Positions 8,408 to 16,830 of a DNA stretch of 64,000 nucleotides are shown here, in pieces. The DNA comes from Lachnospiraceae bacterium (GTDB lineage Bacteria > Bacillota > Clostridia > Lachnospirales > Lachnospiraceae), in contig JAAVZI010000026.1 of the NCBI GenBank assembly GCA_022791575.1, forward strand, positions 1 through 64,000, given 5' to 3'. The translations under genes and the position numbers were made by a program. Within the stretch, counting starts at the first letter, position 1. Each line of letters opens with the position of its first letter. The notes under the pieces were generated by a model, which saw nothing but the letters and a program-made list of their open reading frames with translations, did not search any database and was not told the DNA's origin.

Positions 8408-8461
8408 TAAAAAGACCTTGCCGATATTCAGTTTCCACAGCTGAATCAGCAAGGTTTTCTT
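8408..8461 (-). terminator. Imperfect terminator hairpin after the MATE pseudogene
   Basis: On the minus strand AACCTTGCTGATTCAG pairs imperfectly with CTGAATATCGGCAAGGTC and is followed by TTTTT. It lies about 30 bp beyond the 3' end of the broken MATE gene. Confidence 0.55.
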
Positions 8462-8492
8462 ATGCCATTGATATAATGATTTACGTGTGATG

Positions 8493-9267
8493 TTAAAAAT
8501 GTTGCCAAATCGCCGTAAGAATTATCTCAACAATAAGTTGTGTAAGGATTACTCCGTTCAGCTTAAAGAAATAGTTTAGTGCCGCAACTCCAGGTATAAA
8601 TAAAACAACATTTCTAAACAATGTGATAATCAATGAATTTAATGCTTTGCCAAGCGCCTGAAAATATGCAGTCACCATATTTATTACGCCCAATAAAGGG
8701 GCATGGAAGCATAACAAACGCAAGAACCACGCTGTCTGCGTAATTAGATCTTCATTATCCAAGAATATTCCAGCTAATATGCGGTTTAAAAAGAATAGAG
8801 CAATCGTGAATATCGCCCCTAATACAACTCCATATATGGTTGCAAGACGCATAGAACAAGCAAGCCGTTTTTCGTTCTTTTGTCCATAACAATACCCTAC
8901 CAAAAGAGCAGTTCCCTGTGACAGTCCTACGGACAACATAATCGGGAACATATCTATTTTGTAGGCAATACCATAAGATGCCACTGCAGCAGAGCCGTAA
9001 ATTCCAATGAAATAATTCAGGACAATATTGGCCACACTCATCATGACTGTAATAAGCGCTCCTGGAATTCCAGTCTTAATGACATTGCCATTGCATAAGT
9101 ACAAAAGTTAAAGCATTTTGCAGAATCTTCTTTCCTGCCCTCTCCTATCATTCTCGCAATGTATCTGCCGTGTTATAAATAAGTGTTGTCAGGAAACCTA
9201 ACATTGCAGGTATCCCAAGTTTCAATACCGCTTTTGAAATGCTCTTTTCTTCAAATACGTTATTCAT
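8493..9267 (-). pseudogene. Broken MATE-family efflux pump
   Basis: A true MATE start is seen at 9265-9267 (MNNVFEEKSISKAVLKLGIP…, ending NTADT before a frame change and stop). A short piece in another frame (ARMIGEGRKEDSAKC…) follows, then an open C-terminal half of about 200 residues (NVIKTGIPGALITVMMSVAN onward) with roughly six membrane helices. Large internal parts of the N-terminal bundle, including most of helices 2-5, are deleted, and the C-terminus is short (ends IWQHF). Intact family members have about 440 residues. It is divergently arranged with a broken regulator at 9355. Confidence 0.8.
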
Positions 9268-9354
9268 AAATTTTCATCTCACCATTGTTTTCTAATAATT
9301 TTATTATATAATAAAAGAAAACAACAAGACAAATGTCCTGTTCGGAGGTTCTAA

Positions 9355-9862
9355 ATGAAAAAAACATATAACACTTCAAAATTTGATAAAGCGCTAAATG
9401 CTTGTATATATGCTGATACACTCCGCTCGTTACAAATTCCTTTTTTCTGATTGAATATGAATCTGGTGAAAGTGTGTCAAATTATAACTATTTCCAAGTT
9501 GTAATAAGTGGACACCTTTCCATATCATTTATCCATGACGATGGCAGCGCTTACAGCCTTTCAAATGGCGGCAAAATTACATTATTGGTGAAATGGATTT
9601 ATTTGTAGCTGGTAATGATAATGTTCTTGCTGAAGCTATAAGTTCCCTTCTTACAATTGCAATTGACACCGTTCAATATAAGGATAAACTGCTCCACAAC
9701 ATAGCTTTTCTACAATTAATGGCTACAACACTGGCAAATAAGATCAGCGCGATGACAAATGCTGATGCAGCGCCATCCTCACTTTCTGAACGTATTCTCA
9801 ATTATATGAAATTCAAATGCGACAATCATATTAAGTTTCTCTTTCTGCAAAAGAAACGCACC
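9355..9862 (+). pseudogene. Broken Crp/Fnr-type transcriptional regulator
   Basis: GGAGG precedes an ATG at 9355 that opens MKKTYNTSKFDKAL…LQIPFF and then stops. The cyclic-nucleotide-binding-like domain continues in a second frame (LIEYESGESVSNYNYFQVVI, then SGHLSISF) and in a third from about 9590 (GEMDLFVAGNDNVLAEAISS…LSERILNYMKFKCDNHI). The helix-turn-helix that should follow is missing, replaced by unrelated sequence. At least two frameshifts and a lost C-terminus make it non-functional. YeiL-like regulators often sit divergent to a MATE pump, which matches the broken gene next door. Confidence 0.7.
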
Positions 9863-9917
9863 GTCAGCCGCATCAAGCAAACCAGTAGTTCCCGAAATCA
9901 TATCAAACTAATCATCC

Positions 9918-9954
9918 GTCTCCTGCTTTCTGGTATGATGAACAAGCAGGAGAC
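9918..9954. other. Intergenic inverted repeat
   Basis: An 11-bp perfect inverted repeat (GTCTCCTGCTT / AAGCAGGAGAC) with a 15-nt loop lies just beyond the comEC stop on the minus strand. There is no T-tract. It may be a transcript end structure of the long comEA-comEC unit. Confidence 0.4.
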
Positions 9955-9981
9955 AGATGCCATCAACGATGATTCGTGGAG

Positions 9982-12432
9982 TCAAGGCAGTGCTATATGA
10001 ATACATCCCTCCTTCATAGTCACATAATAACAGATTCCCCTTTCATCCAGCCTTTGTAGCACCTCCGGTGAGGGATGTCCGTAACGGTTGTCCTTTCCAC
10101 AGGAAATCAAGGCAATTTGGGGCTGTATGATATCCAAAAACTCTTCCGTGGAGGAAGAGTCAGAGCCATGATGAGCCAGCTGGAGAATATCCACATCTGC
10201 CAAAATCCCAGCCTTTATCATATTCATTTCCCCTTCCTTTTCCACATCACCTGTAAGAAGCATGGTAACATCCTTATATTCCATTTCCATAACGATAGAA
10301 GTATCATTTTTATTACCGGCCCGATAGCCGGCAGAAGGATGCAATACCCGGAACCGAGTCTCATTCATGGTTAACCGGTCATTTGTCATAACAGTCTGCA
10401 TCTTGATCCCCTGCTGCTTTGCCAGACGAACCAGCTTCTGATAACTCTCGTCTGGTTCCTCCAATCCCGGAAGCAGCAGACAGTCAATCTGTATCAATTC
10501 ATCCTCTATCAGTTCTCTGATTCCATTATAATGATCTGCATCTAAATGAGATACAATTACCAGTTCCAGCCGAGCCACCCCAGATGCTTTTAAAAAAGGT
10601 GCAATCCGGTAACGGCCGGCTTGGGATATATCTGTGCTTCCGCCGTCATATAAGATATCTGAACTGCCGCAGCGAATATAGATCGACTGGCCCTGTCCCA
10701 CATCCAGCATACAGATGTCCATCCCACTTTTCTCTCTCCATACCAGCAGAACATAAACCAGAATTGCAAAGAAAACTACTCCAGCAGGTCTGCCGGCATT
10801 ACCCATAGAAAACACTTGTTTTTTCATATGTATCTGCCCTTTTGGTATCTGCTCTCTCTGCATTTGTTCTCTATACGTTTCTTTCTCTGTTTTTTCATAG
10901 CCCGCCTGCAGGGCTCTTTTGTGATGGAACAAATAGGCCGCCCCTGCGATAACAATAAGCAGCAGATAATAACCAAACACTCTATATGGCTCCGGCTTCC
11001 CAGTAATGACAGACGAGCCTGGCAGCTTACCGGCCAGCCGGCACAGCACTTCATATAAATCCAATATCCACAGAGACGGCATAAGGAGTAGTCCCGCAAG
11101 CGGCGGCAGCAGAACGCTTATCAATACGGCGGTAACTGCGCCTAATATAACAACTGTAAGCAATGGAATGACAATACAATTCAGGAGAATGGAATAGGGG
11201 GAAAATTCATAAAAGGATGATAATAGAACCGGAAATGTGGCAAGCTGGATCGCTATACCTGAGCGGATTCCCTGTCGGACTGACTGAAATCTTACATTCT
11301 CATTTGGTACAAATATAAGGTTTAAAACCGGAAGCACTACAATAATACCCAGAATAGCTCCCACTGACAATAAAAATCCGGTCTGAAACAGCACATAGGG
11401 ATTTCGATAAAGAAGATATAATACCGAAGCTCCCAGAGCCGATGGCAGGTCATATCCTTTTCCTGTGATAGCGGCTCCCATTGAGATCCCGAACATTAGA
11501 AAGGCCCGAACAGACGAAACTCCGAATCCGGTCATAATACCATACAAAAACAGCACGGCAGCGCTGGCTATACCAGCAACAGCAAAAGAACCTCCCAAAC
11601 GCCTTAGACATTCATAAAGGCACATGCCCAGCAGAGAAAAATGAAGCCCGGAAATCACTAATACATGGCTAATGCCATTTTTCTGATATAACTCTTTGAT
11701 CTCACTATCCATCTGGCTCTTTTCTCCCAGAAGCATTGCCTGCAGAATCGGCGCATGTTTACCGGAAAGCTGCTCCAGCTTCTGGTGGAGAAACTCTTTG
11801 ACTTGATATAAGGTCTGTCTCAGCCAATCTTCCTGCTGATCATTTCCCAGTATTTCTATCTGAAATAGAGAGAAATCAATTCCCTGGCTGCAATAATAAG
11901 ATTTTGCATCAAACTGACCTGGATTTTTACTTTCTTCGAATGGAGAGAGGGTTCCCTTTACCTGAATGGTATTTCCAATAGAACAATCCGCATTTCCTTT
12001 ATAATAAGCGATACAGGTTCCCCGATAGTCCGGCTGATTCTCAAAAACCTGCTGATTGTTTTGAGTACTGACTAAGATCACATCTTTTAGATATAGAATG
12101 GTTTTGTCTTCTTGGTTCTGCCTGTCATAAACTACGCCGCTGATCACTGCATGTTCTTCTTCCTCTGCCGGCACCAGCCTGACAGCTGCTTTCTGCATTC
12201 TCTGCCAACCGGCAAAGAGCCAAAAAGGAATCAGCAGCAACGGCAGAACCAATACTTTTACCTTCCTGGAACCAGGCGGAATTCCCAGGCTCTTCCACGA
12301 TAATTCCAATTCCAGAACGGTAAACACCACATATGCCAGAACTGCTATACACAGCTGCCAAAAAGGCCGGCCGTACAAGGCAATTCCGAGTGTCGTCAAA
12401 AGGGCGGCCTGGCACAATGGACGTCTATTCAC
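9982..12432 (-). CDS. comEC: DNA internalisation competence protein ComEC/Rec2
   Basis: Polytopic membrane channel that takes single-stranded DNA across the membrane during transformation. The 816-residue protein has N-terminal membrane helices and a DUF4131-type soluble domain (about 10-200), a multi-helix competence domain (about 220-510, including HVLVISGLHFSLLG), and a C-terminal metallo-beta-lactamase-like nuclease domain with SHLDADH (628-634) and HHGS (754-757). I chose the GTG at 12430-12432, behind AGGGAGG and overlapping the upstream stop by 8 bp; a TTG 27 bp further up is possible. It is the last gene of the comEA-comEC unit. Confidence 0.93.
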   Translation of the reverse strand: MNRRPLCQAALLTTLGIALYGRPFWQLCIAVLAYVVFTVLELELSWKSLGIPPGSRKVKVLVLPLLLIPFWLFAGWQRMQKAAVRLVPAEEEEHAVISGVVYDRQNQEDKTILYLKDVILVSTQNNQQVFENQPDYRGTCIAYYKGNADCSIGNTIQVKGTLSPFEESKNPGQFDAKSYYCSQGIDFSLFQIEILGNDQQEDWLRQTLYQVKEFLHQKLEQLSGKHAPILQAMLLGEKSQMDSEIKELYQKNGISHVLVISGLHFSLLGMCLYECLRRLGGSFAVAGIASAAVLFLYGIMTGFGVSSVRAFLMFGISMGAAITGKGYDLPSALGASVLYLLYRNPYVLFQTGFLLSVGAILGIIVVLPVLNLIFVPNENVRFQSVRQGIRSGIAIQLATFPVLLSSFYEFSPYSILLNCIVIPLLTVVILGAVTAVLISVLLPPLAGLLLMPSLWILDLYEVLCRLAGKLPGSSVITGKPEPYRVFGYYLLLIVIAGAAYLFHHKRALQAGYEKTEKETYREQMQREQIPKGQIHMKKQVFSMGNAGRPAGVVFFAILVYVLLVWREKSGMDICMLDVGQGQSIYIRCGSSDILYDGGSTDISQAGRYRIAPFLKASGVARLELVIVSHLDADHYNGIRELIEDELIQIDCLLLPGLEEPDESYQKLVRLAKQQGIKMQTVMTNDRLTMNETRFRVLHPSAGYRAGNKNDTSIVMEMEYKDVTMLLTGDVEKEGEMNMIKAGILADVDILQLAHHGSDSSSTEEFLDIIQPQIALISCGKDNRYGHPSPEVLQRLDERGICYYVTMKEGCIHIALP

Positions 12433-13369
12433 TCTCTTCGCCCTCCCTGTCACTTTCAATCAGATCCAGATTTCTTTCAAACACGGTATTAAAATTAATC
12501 TTATCTACGAATACTCGATCCGTAATTCCGTTAATCGATATCTGAACCTTACTGACAGTTGGCAGCTCCGCAAGAGAATTGACTACCGAATAGATCTGTA
12601 CCTTTTCTTGTACTTCATTTTCCAGCTTCAGAAATTCCTCATCAAAATTGACATAACAGATTCCGTCTTTTACAGAAACCCCTAAGAGCCTGGTATTAGA
12701 AGGAATCGTTGGATATAATCCTTTCCCTTCTGACGGACCCTTAATCAGCTGCTCAATGACTACTTTTTCTAATGGCATATTCCGGTCATAGACAATACTT
12801 TTCATGGTCTGTTTGAGCTTTCTGCCTTCTTCATTGGCAAAATAAAGAATCAGGTCTGCCTCCTGATAAGCATGAATCAGCCTGCCGCTGTTATCCACAA
12901 AGGTTTCTTCATTCATAAAGCCTACCGCATTGCCCTTCGAATCCATAAGCGGCCGTTCTCCGACATAAATATCCACAAAATTCACACCCGGAATCTGAAC
13001 CAGAGTACGCACATAGGCAGTTCTCATCAAAATCTCTGTAGTATGATCCATTCTCTCGTAGGCAGAATTAAACTTCAAACTTAAGTTCTCTTCGCTGAGA
13101 TTATATTCCAGAAGTCTTACATCTTTAGGTTTGGCTGCCTTATATTCTGCGGAATCGCCGCTTTCCTCCAGCTTATCCAGAAATGCCTTAATCATATCAT
13201 CGGTATCTCTGGATTCAGGATTATAGCTCTCTACCACAACATTATTTTCTTCACTGTTTACATAATAAATCTTATATCCGCTTTTAATCTGCTCTTTCTC
13301 ACGATCTGAGCAACCGGCTAAAATAACGGTTAGACAGAGCATCAGCATATAAGCTGCTATTTTTTTCAT
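12425..13369 (-). CDS. GerMN-domain lipoprotein
   Basis: A 314-residue exported lipoprotein. The signal peptide ends in a lipobox with the acceptor cysteine at C20 (LAGC), so it should be anchored outside the cytoplasmic membrane. Two GerMN domains (first named in the spore protein GerM) are visible, about 40-170 and 180-300; the second has the typical PLEKVVIEQLIKGP segment followed by NFDEEFLKL. AAAGGAGGCAAT precedes the ATG. It lies between the histidine kinase (36 bp gap) and comEC (8-bp overlap), like the lipoproteins that accompany envelope-stress two-component systems. Confidence 0.85.
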   Translation of the reverse strand: MKKIAAYMLMLCLTVILAGCSDREKEQIKSGYKIYYVNSEENNVVVESYNPESRDTDDMIKAFLDKLEESGDSAEYKAAKPKDVRLLEYNLSEENLSLKFNSAYERMDHTTEILMRTAYVRTLVQIPGVNFVDIYVGERPLMDSKGNAVGFMNEETFVDNSGRLIHAYQEADLILYFANEEGRKLKQTMKSIVYDRNMPLEKVVIEQLIKGPSEGKGLYPTIPSNTRLLGVSVKDGICYVNFDEEFLKLENEVQEKVQIYSVVNSLAELPTVSKVQISINGITDRVFVDKINFNTVFERNLDLIESDREGEESE

Positions 13370-13405
13370 ATTGCCTCCTTTAAAAAAGAAGCTCTCTTCC
13401 TGCAC

Positions 13406-14758
13406 TTATGATACTACATAATTCAAAGGTATCCGTACAGTAAATGTTGTTCCCTTATTTTCTTCACTAGATACCTGTATCGTCCCGCGGTGGAGAAGCA
13501 CCGCATTTCTGGTAATTGCCAGACCCAAGCCGGTCCCGCCGATTTCCCGTGAATGAGACTTGTCTACACGATAAAACCTCTCAAAGATAAAGCTCTGAGA
13601 TTCTTTGGGGATACCGATTCCCGAATCTGATACTGTAATATAGAAGAACTTATGGTCCGCATTCAAGGATACATGTACCCATCCATTGTCCTCATTATAT
13701 TTAATGGCATTTTCAACCAGGTTAGACACAGCTAACGTCAACTTTACTTCATCAATTTCAGCCCGCACCGGACGAAAGCTTTCTAAAAGCAGTTCAATAT
13801 TGCGTTTAGCCGCAATGGGCTGCAGACGCTTCAGGGTAAGCTCTAAAAATTCATTGATATCGACTGCCGCAATATTTAAATCATTGGAATTCTTATCTAG
13901 CTTTACAAGAGAAAGCAGATCTTCAATTATTTTATTCTCTCTGTCAATCTCATCCACAATATCCGTCATAAATTCCTTATACATTTCCACTGGCGCATCC
14001 TCTTGCATCAAAAGAGAATCAGCCAGCACCTTAATGGAAGTCATAGGAGTCTTTAATTCATGAGATACATTTGATACAAACTCCTGTCTGGTATCATTGA
14101 GTATCTTCATACGGTCAATCATTTTATTAATCGAACTGGTCAGAATCTCCAGTTCTTTATAATTATGCATCTGCATTTTCTCATCAATAAAACCATCAGA
14201 TAATACTTCTATCCTCTTTCCCATTTCTCCAAACGGCCTGACCATCTGATGTGCAGCAAAGAATGCTACCGTTCCACATAAGATCAGAATCAATACAATT
14301 AATACCGTGGCCTTCTGATTCAGAATCTCTAGGCTGTCTACAATGCTCTGTGTAGAAGCTGTTATGACAACTACTCCTATGACCCGCTTATTCACTGGAT
14401 CTTTCACCGGCACTGCCTGCTGGATATAATTATTATCCGCATCATAACTGCTGCGTTCCTTGCCATGAAAGCAGTCAATCACGTCCGGCGCAATCATGGT
14501 CTTCCCCACTGTCAGGGCAAACGTATCCTTAATTACAGTAAAATCCTCATCCACCACTACAATTCTGCCATCATGAAAATTCGCCAGCTGAACGAACTGG
14601 GCATTGATAATCTCAGAAGACGGCTCCTGCATATACTGGCTGATTCCGATTTGATTCAGAATGGTCTCACATTGTTTCCGTATATCCGTAATCCGAAAAG
14701 TCACCGCTCGTTCCTCATAATTGGTTAAAATACCATATGTAAGCCCAATACAGACCAA
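13406..14758 (-). CDS. PhoR/ResE-type sensor histidine kinase
   Basis: Membrane sensor kinase partnered with the OmpR-type regulator just upstream. Counting from the TTG at 14758: extracytoplasmic sensor region about 15-148, second membrane helix 150-168, HAMP about 170-222, dimerisation domain with phospho-acceptor H233 in VSHELKTP, then an ATPase domain (ENAIKYN, DSGIGIP, GGTGLGLAI). The first membrane helix (VIIILVILAVTFLV…) is encoded upstream of this TTG, yet between the in-frame stop and the TTG there is no ATG, GTG or TTG. The real start is probably an ATT such as 14834-14836, overlapping the regulator stop. Confidence 0.9.
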   Translation of the reverse strand: MVCIGLTYGILTNYEERAVTFRITDIRKQCETILNQIGISQYMQEPSSEIINAQFVQLANFHDGRIVVVDEDFTVIKDTFALTVGKTMIAPDVIDCFHGKERSSYDADNNYIQQAVPVKDPVNKRVIGVVVITASTQSIVDSLEILNQKATVLIVLILILCGTVAFFAAHQMVRPFGEMGKRIEVLSDGFIDEKMQMHNYKELEILTSSINKMIDRMKILNDTRQEFVSNVSHELKTPMTSIKVLADSLLMQEDAPVEMYKEFMTDIVDEIDRENKIIEDLLSLVKLDKNSNDLNIAAVDINEFLELTLKRLQPIAAKRNIELLLESFRPVRAEIDEVKLTLAVSNLVENAIKYNEDNGWVHVSLNADHKFFYITVSDSGIGIPKESQSFIFERFYRVDKSHSREIGGTGLGLAITRNAVLLHRGTIQVSSEENKGTTFTVRIPLNYVVS

Positions 14759-14831
14759 AAAGGTAACTGCAAGAATTACAAGGATAATAATAACCCGGAA
14801 ACTTTTTAAATGGTGTAGCTTTTCCTGTACT

Positions 14832-15524
14832 TTAATCCTGGAAATAATATCCTACACCCCATTTCGTGTGAACATAATCCGGCTCACTTGGATTCTTCTC
14901 AATCTTTTCCCGCAGACGCCGGATATGTACGTCCACAGTCCTGACATCTCCGGGATATTCGTAACCCCAGACCAGATTCAGCAGGTTCTCACGGCTGTAT
15001 ACTTTATTGGGGTTCAGCGCCAGCAGCTCCAGTACATCAAATTCCTTGGCCGTCAGATTAATCTCCTTTCCGGCTATGTAGACTCTTCTGCTGTCACAGT
15101 TTAATTTCAGATCCCTTACCTCTACCAGCTTTCGATTCGTCTCATCCTGGGGAACAGACTGGCCGCTTCTGCGCATAATGGCTTTGATTCTGGCCTTAAG
15201 CTCCAGAATGTTAAAAGGCTTGGTCACATAATCATCCGCACCGTATTCCAGACCAAGAATCTTATCCATATCATCACTTTTGGCTGTAAGCATTATGATC
15301 GGTACATTTGAAAATTCCCGTATCTGCTGGCATACCTGCATACCATCTATCTTAGGCAGCATCAAGTCCAGAAGTATCATATCATACTTCTGGCTCCTGG
15401 CCATTTCCAGGCCCTCTTCCCCATCATAAGCACAGTCTACTTTCAGATCATCCTGTTCCAGACTGTAACGAATCCCCTTAACAATCAGTTTCTCATCATC
15501 TACTACCAAAATCTTCTTCGCCAT
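14832..15524 (-). CDS. OmpR/PhoB-family response regulator
   Basis: A 230-residue two-component regulator: receiver domain with acidic pocket D9/D10, phospho-acceptor D53 (LLDLMLP) and K near 102 (VTKPFN), then a winged-helix DNA-binding domain (about 130-230, ending VRTVDVHIRRLREK and a YYF tail). GAGGTGGAACAGAT precedes the ATG at 15522-15524. It follows comEA by 29 bp and its stop abuts the kinase. Targets cannot be inferred from the sequence, but co-transcription with competence genes is notable. Confidence 0.95.
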   Translation of the reverse strand: MAKKILVVDDEKLIVKGIRYSLEQDDLKVDCAYDGEEGLEMARSQKYDMILLDLMLPKIDGMQVCQQIREFSNVPIIMLTAKSDDMDKILGLEYGADDYVTKPFNILELKARIKAIMRRSGQSVPQDETNRKLVEVRDLKLNCDSRRVYIAGKEINLTAKEFDVLELLALNPNKVYSRENLLNLVWGYEYPGDVRTVDVHIRRLREKIEKNPSEPDYVHTKWGVGYYFQD

Positions 15525-15553
15525 ATCTGTTCCACCTCGATGCATTTATCTAT

Positions 15554-16219
15554 TTATCTTACGCAGATATAGGGCTCCATCTTCTTAAAGCTGGCTTCCT
15601 TAATGCCGTTAATCTGCATAATATCCTCTATCTTCCCAAACTTCCCTTTTTCCTCCCGGTATTGAATAATTGCATCGGCCTTGCTCTTTCCAATTCCAGG
15701 GATGGTCTGCAGTTCCTGGGAATCCGCCGAATTCAAATCAATCCTGTTGTCTCCGCTTCCTTCAGAAGAATCTTGGGAAAAGGCAGCAGAAGCCTCTTCG
15801 TTCCCTTCTCCCAGAAACGGCACCCGTATCATCTGCCCATCTGTCATATACTGTGCCAGATTCAGTATATCCCGGTCTGCCTCTGCGGTCATACCCTGGG
15901 CTGCCTCTACGGCCTCTGCCATGCGAGCAGTTCCAGACAGCACATACAATCCGGGCTGATTCACAGCTCCGCATACATAGACCGTAATCGTCTCCGGCTG
16001 CGTATGGTCCGGTACATCCTGAGCTTCTGTTCCCAGAACGACTTCCGACTCATCTTCCTTTACCGAATCGGAAGCCCGAACTGCTGTCCCAGTAGAAGAA
16101 TCCTTTGACAGCTCCAGCCCGGTCTGTTGTTTTGAACCGCAGGCAGCCAAAAGGAACATAGCAAAACCCACAAGAAAATAAAGGCTGTTGTATTTCCAAG
16201 ATTTTATATTACGTATCAT
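15554..16219 (-). CDS. comEA: ComEA-like helix-hairpin-helix DNA receptor
   Basis: A 221-residue exported protein of the ComEA family that binds incoming double-stranded DNA at the cell surface. The N-terminus is a hydrophobic segment ending LLAAC, which could be a lipobox (C26) rather than the usual plain membrane anchor. An SLBB-type domain follows (about 77-135, ITVYVCGAVNQPGLY), then a low-complexity linker and tandem helix-hairpin-helix motifs (about 158-221, IDLNSADSQELQTIPGIG and IMQINGI). GGAGAGAAT precedes the ATG. It opens the operon that ends with comEC. Confidence 0.92.
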   Translation of the reverse strand: MIRNIKSWKYNSLYFLVGFAMFLLAACGSKQQTGLELSKDSSTGTAVRASDSVKEDESEVVLGTEAQDVPDHTQPETITVYVCGAVNQPGLYVLSGTARMAEAVEAAQGMTAEADRDILNLAQYMTDGQMIRVPFLGEGNEEASAAFSQDSSEGSGDNRIDLNSADSQELQTIPGIGKSKADAIIQYREEKGKFGKIEDIMQINGIKEASFKKMEPYICVR

Positions 16220-16275
16220 ATTCTCTCCAATCCAAGAATATGAGATCCCCTAATAGGAAATTACCTATCATTACT

Positions 16276-16304
16276 ATTTTACCTAATATTTTTCTTAATT
16301 ACAA
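16276..16304 (-). promoter_or_regulatory. Promoter of the comEA-comEC unit
   Basis: On the minus strand TTGTAA (16299-16304) and TAAAAT (16276-16281) are spaced by 17 bp, about 55 bp upstream of the comEA ATG, in the short gap after the YdcZ-like gene. Confidence 0.6.
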
Positions 16305-16312
16305 TACTTTTC

Positions 16313-16741
16313 TTATTTCCACTTAAAAATAATAATTCCAATAATCGAAAGCAGCATTCCAAGTGCTTTTCTTAATTCAAATGGCTGCTTTTCTACTCCC
16401 CAGATTCCCAGAAGTTCAATGACATAAGCCACGATCAACTGGGAAACTACAATCAGCATCACAGAACGAGCCGGGCCTAAGTCCGCCATGCTCTTAATTA
16501 CCGTCATTGTAATAAATGCACCGACCACACCACCCAAGAGCATCAGCTTGTTATCTACCTGCCACAACTGTCCAAAACTCTTCCTTCCTGTAAAAAACCA
16601 GGCAATTATACAGACAATAAATGCCGAAAACTGCACCCAGCTGTTTGCTACCCACTGGCTACTGCTCTTCGTCAGAGCCGTATTAAACACTCCCTGAATA
16701 CTCATCAGGGCACCTGAAATCAAGGCAATGATCCATCCCAT
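16313..16741 (-). CDS. DMT-superfamily membrane protein (YdcZ/DUF606 type)
   Basis: A 142-residue protein with four to five predicted membrane helices, matching the half-size YdcZ/DUF606 branch of the drug/metabolite transporter superfamily; these work as dimers or pairs and the substrate is unknown. The first helix motif GALMSIQGVFNTALTK is typical. AGAGGAG precedes the ATG. It follows the substrate-binding lipoprotein gene by 89 bp on the same strand and may be a read-through member of the arginine unit. Confidence 0.85.
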   Translation of the reverse strand: MGWIIALISGALMSIQGVFNTALTKSSSQWVANSWVQFSAFIVCIIAWFFTGRKSFGQLWQVDNKLMLLGGVVGAFITMTVIKSMADLGPARSVMLIVVSQLIVAYVIELLGIWGVEKQPFELRKALGMLLSIIGIIIFKWK

Positions 16742-16830
16742 AAAAAAACTCCTCTCCGGTCCTGTCCAGCATTCGTCATAGAAACGCCGGACAATCTGTT
16801 TTGTATTTAACAGTATGACCGTTGAGAAGC

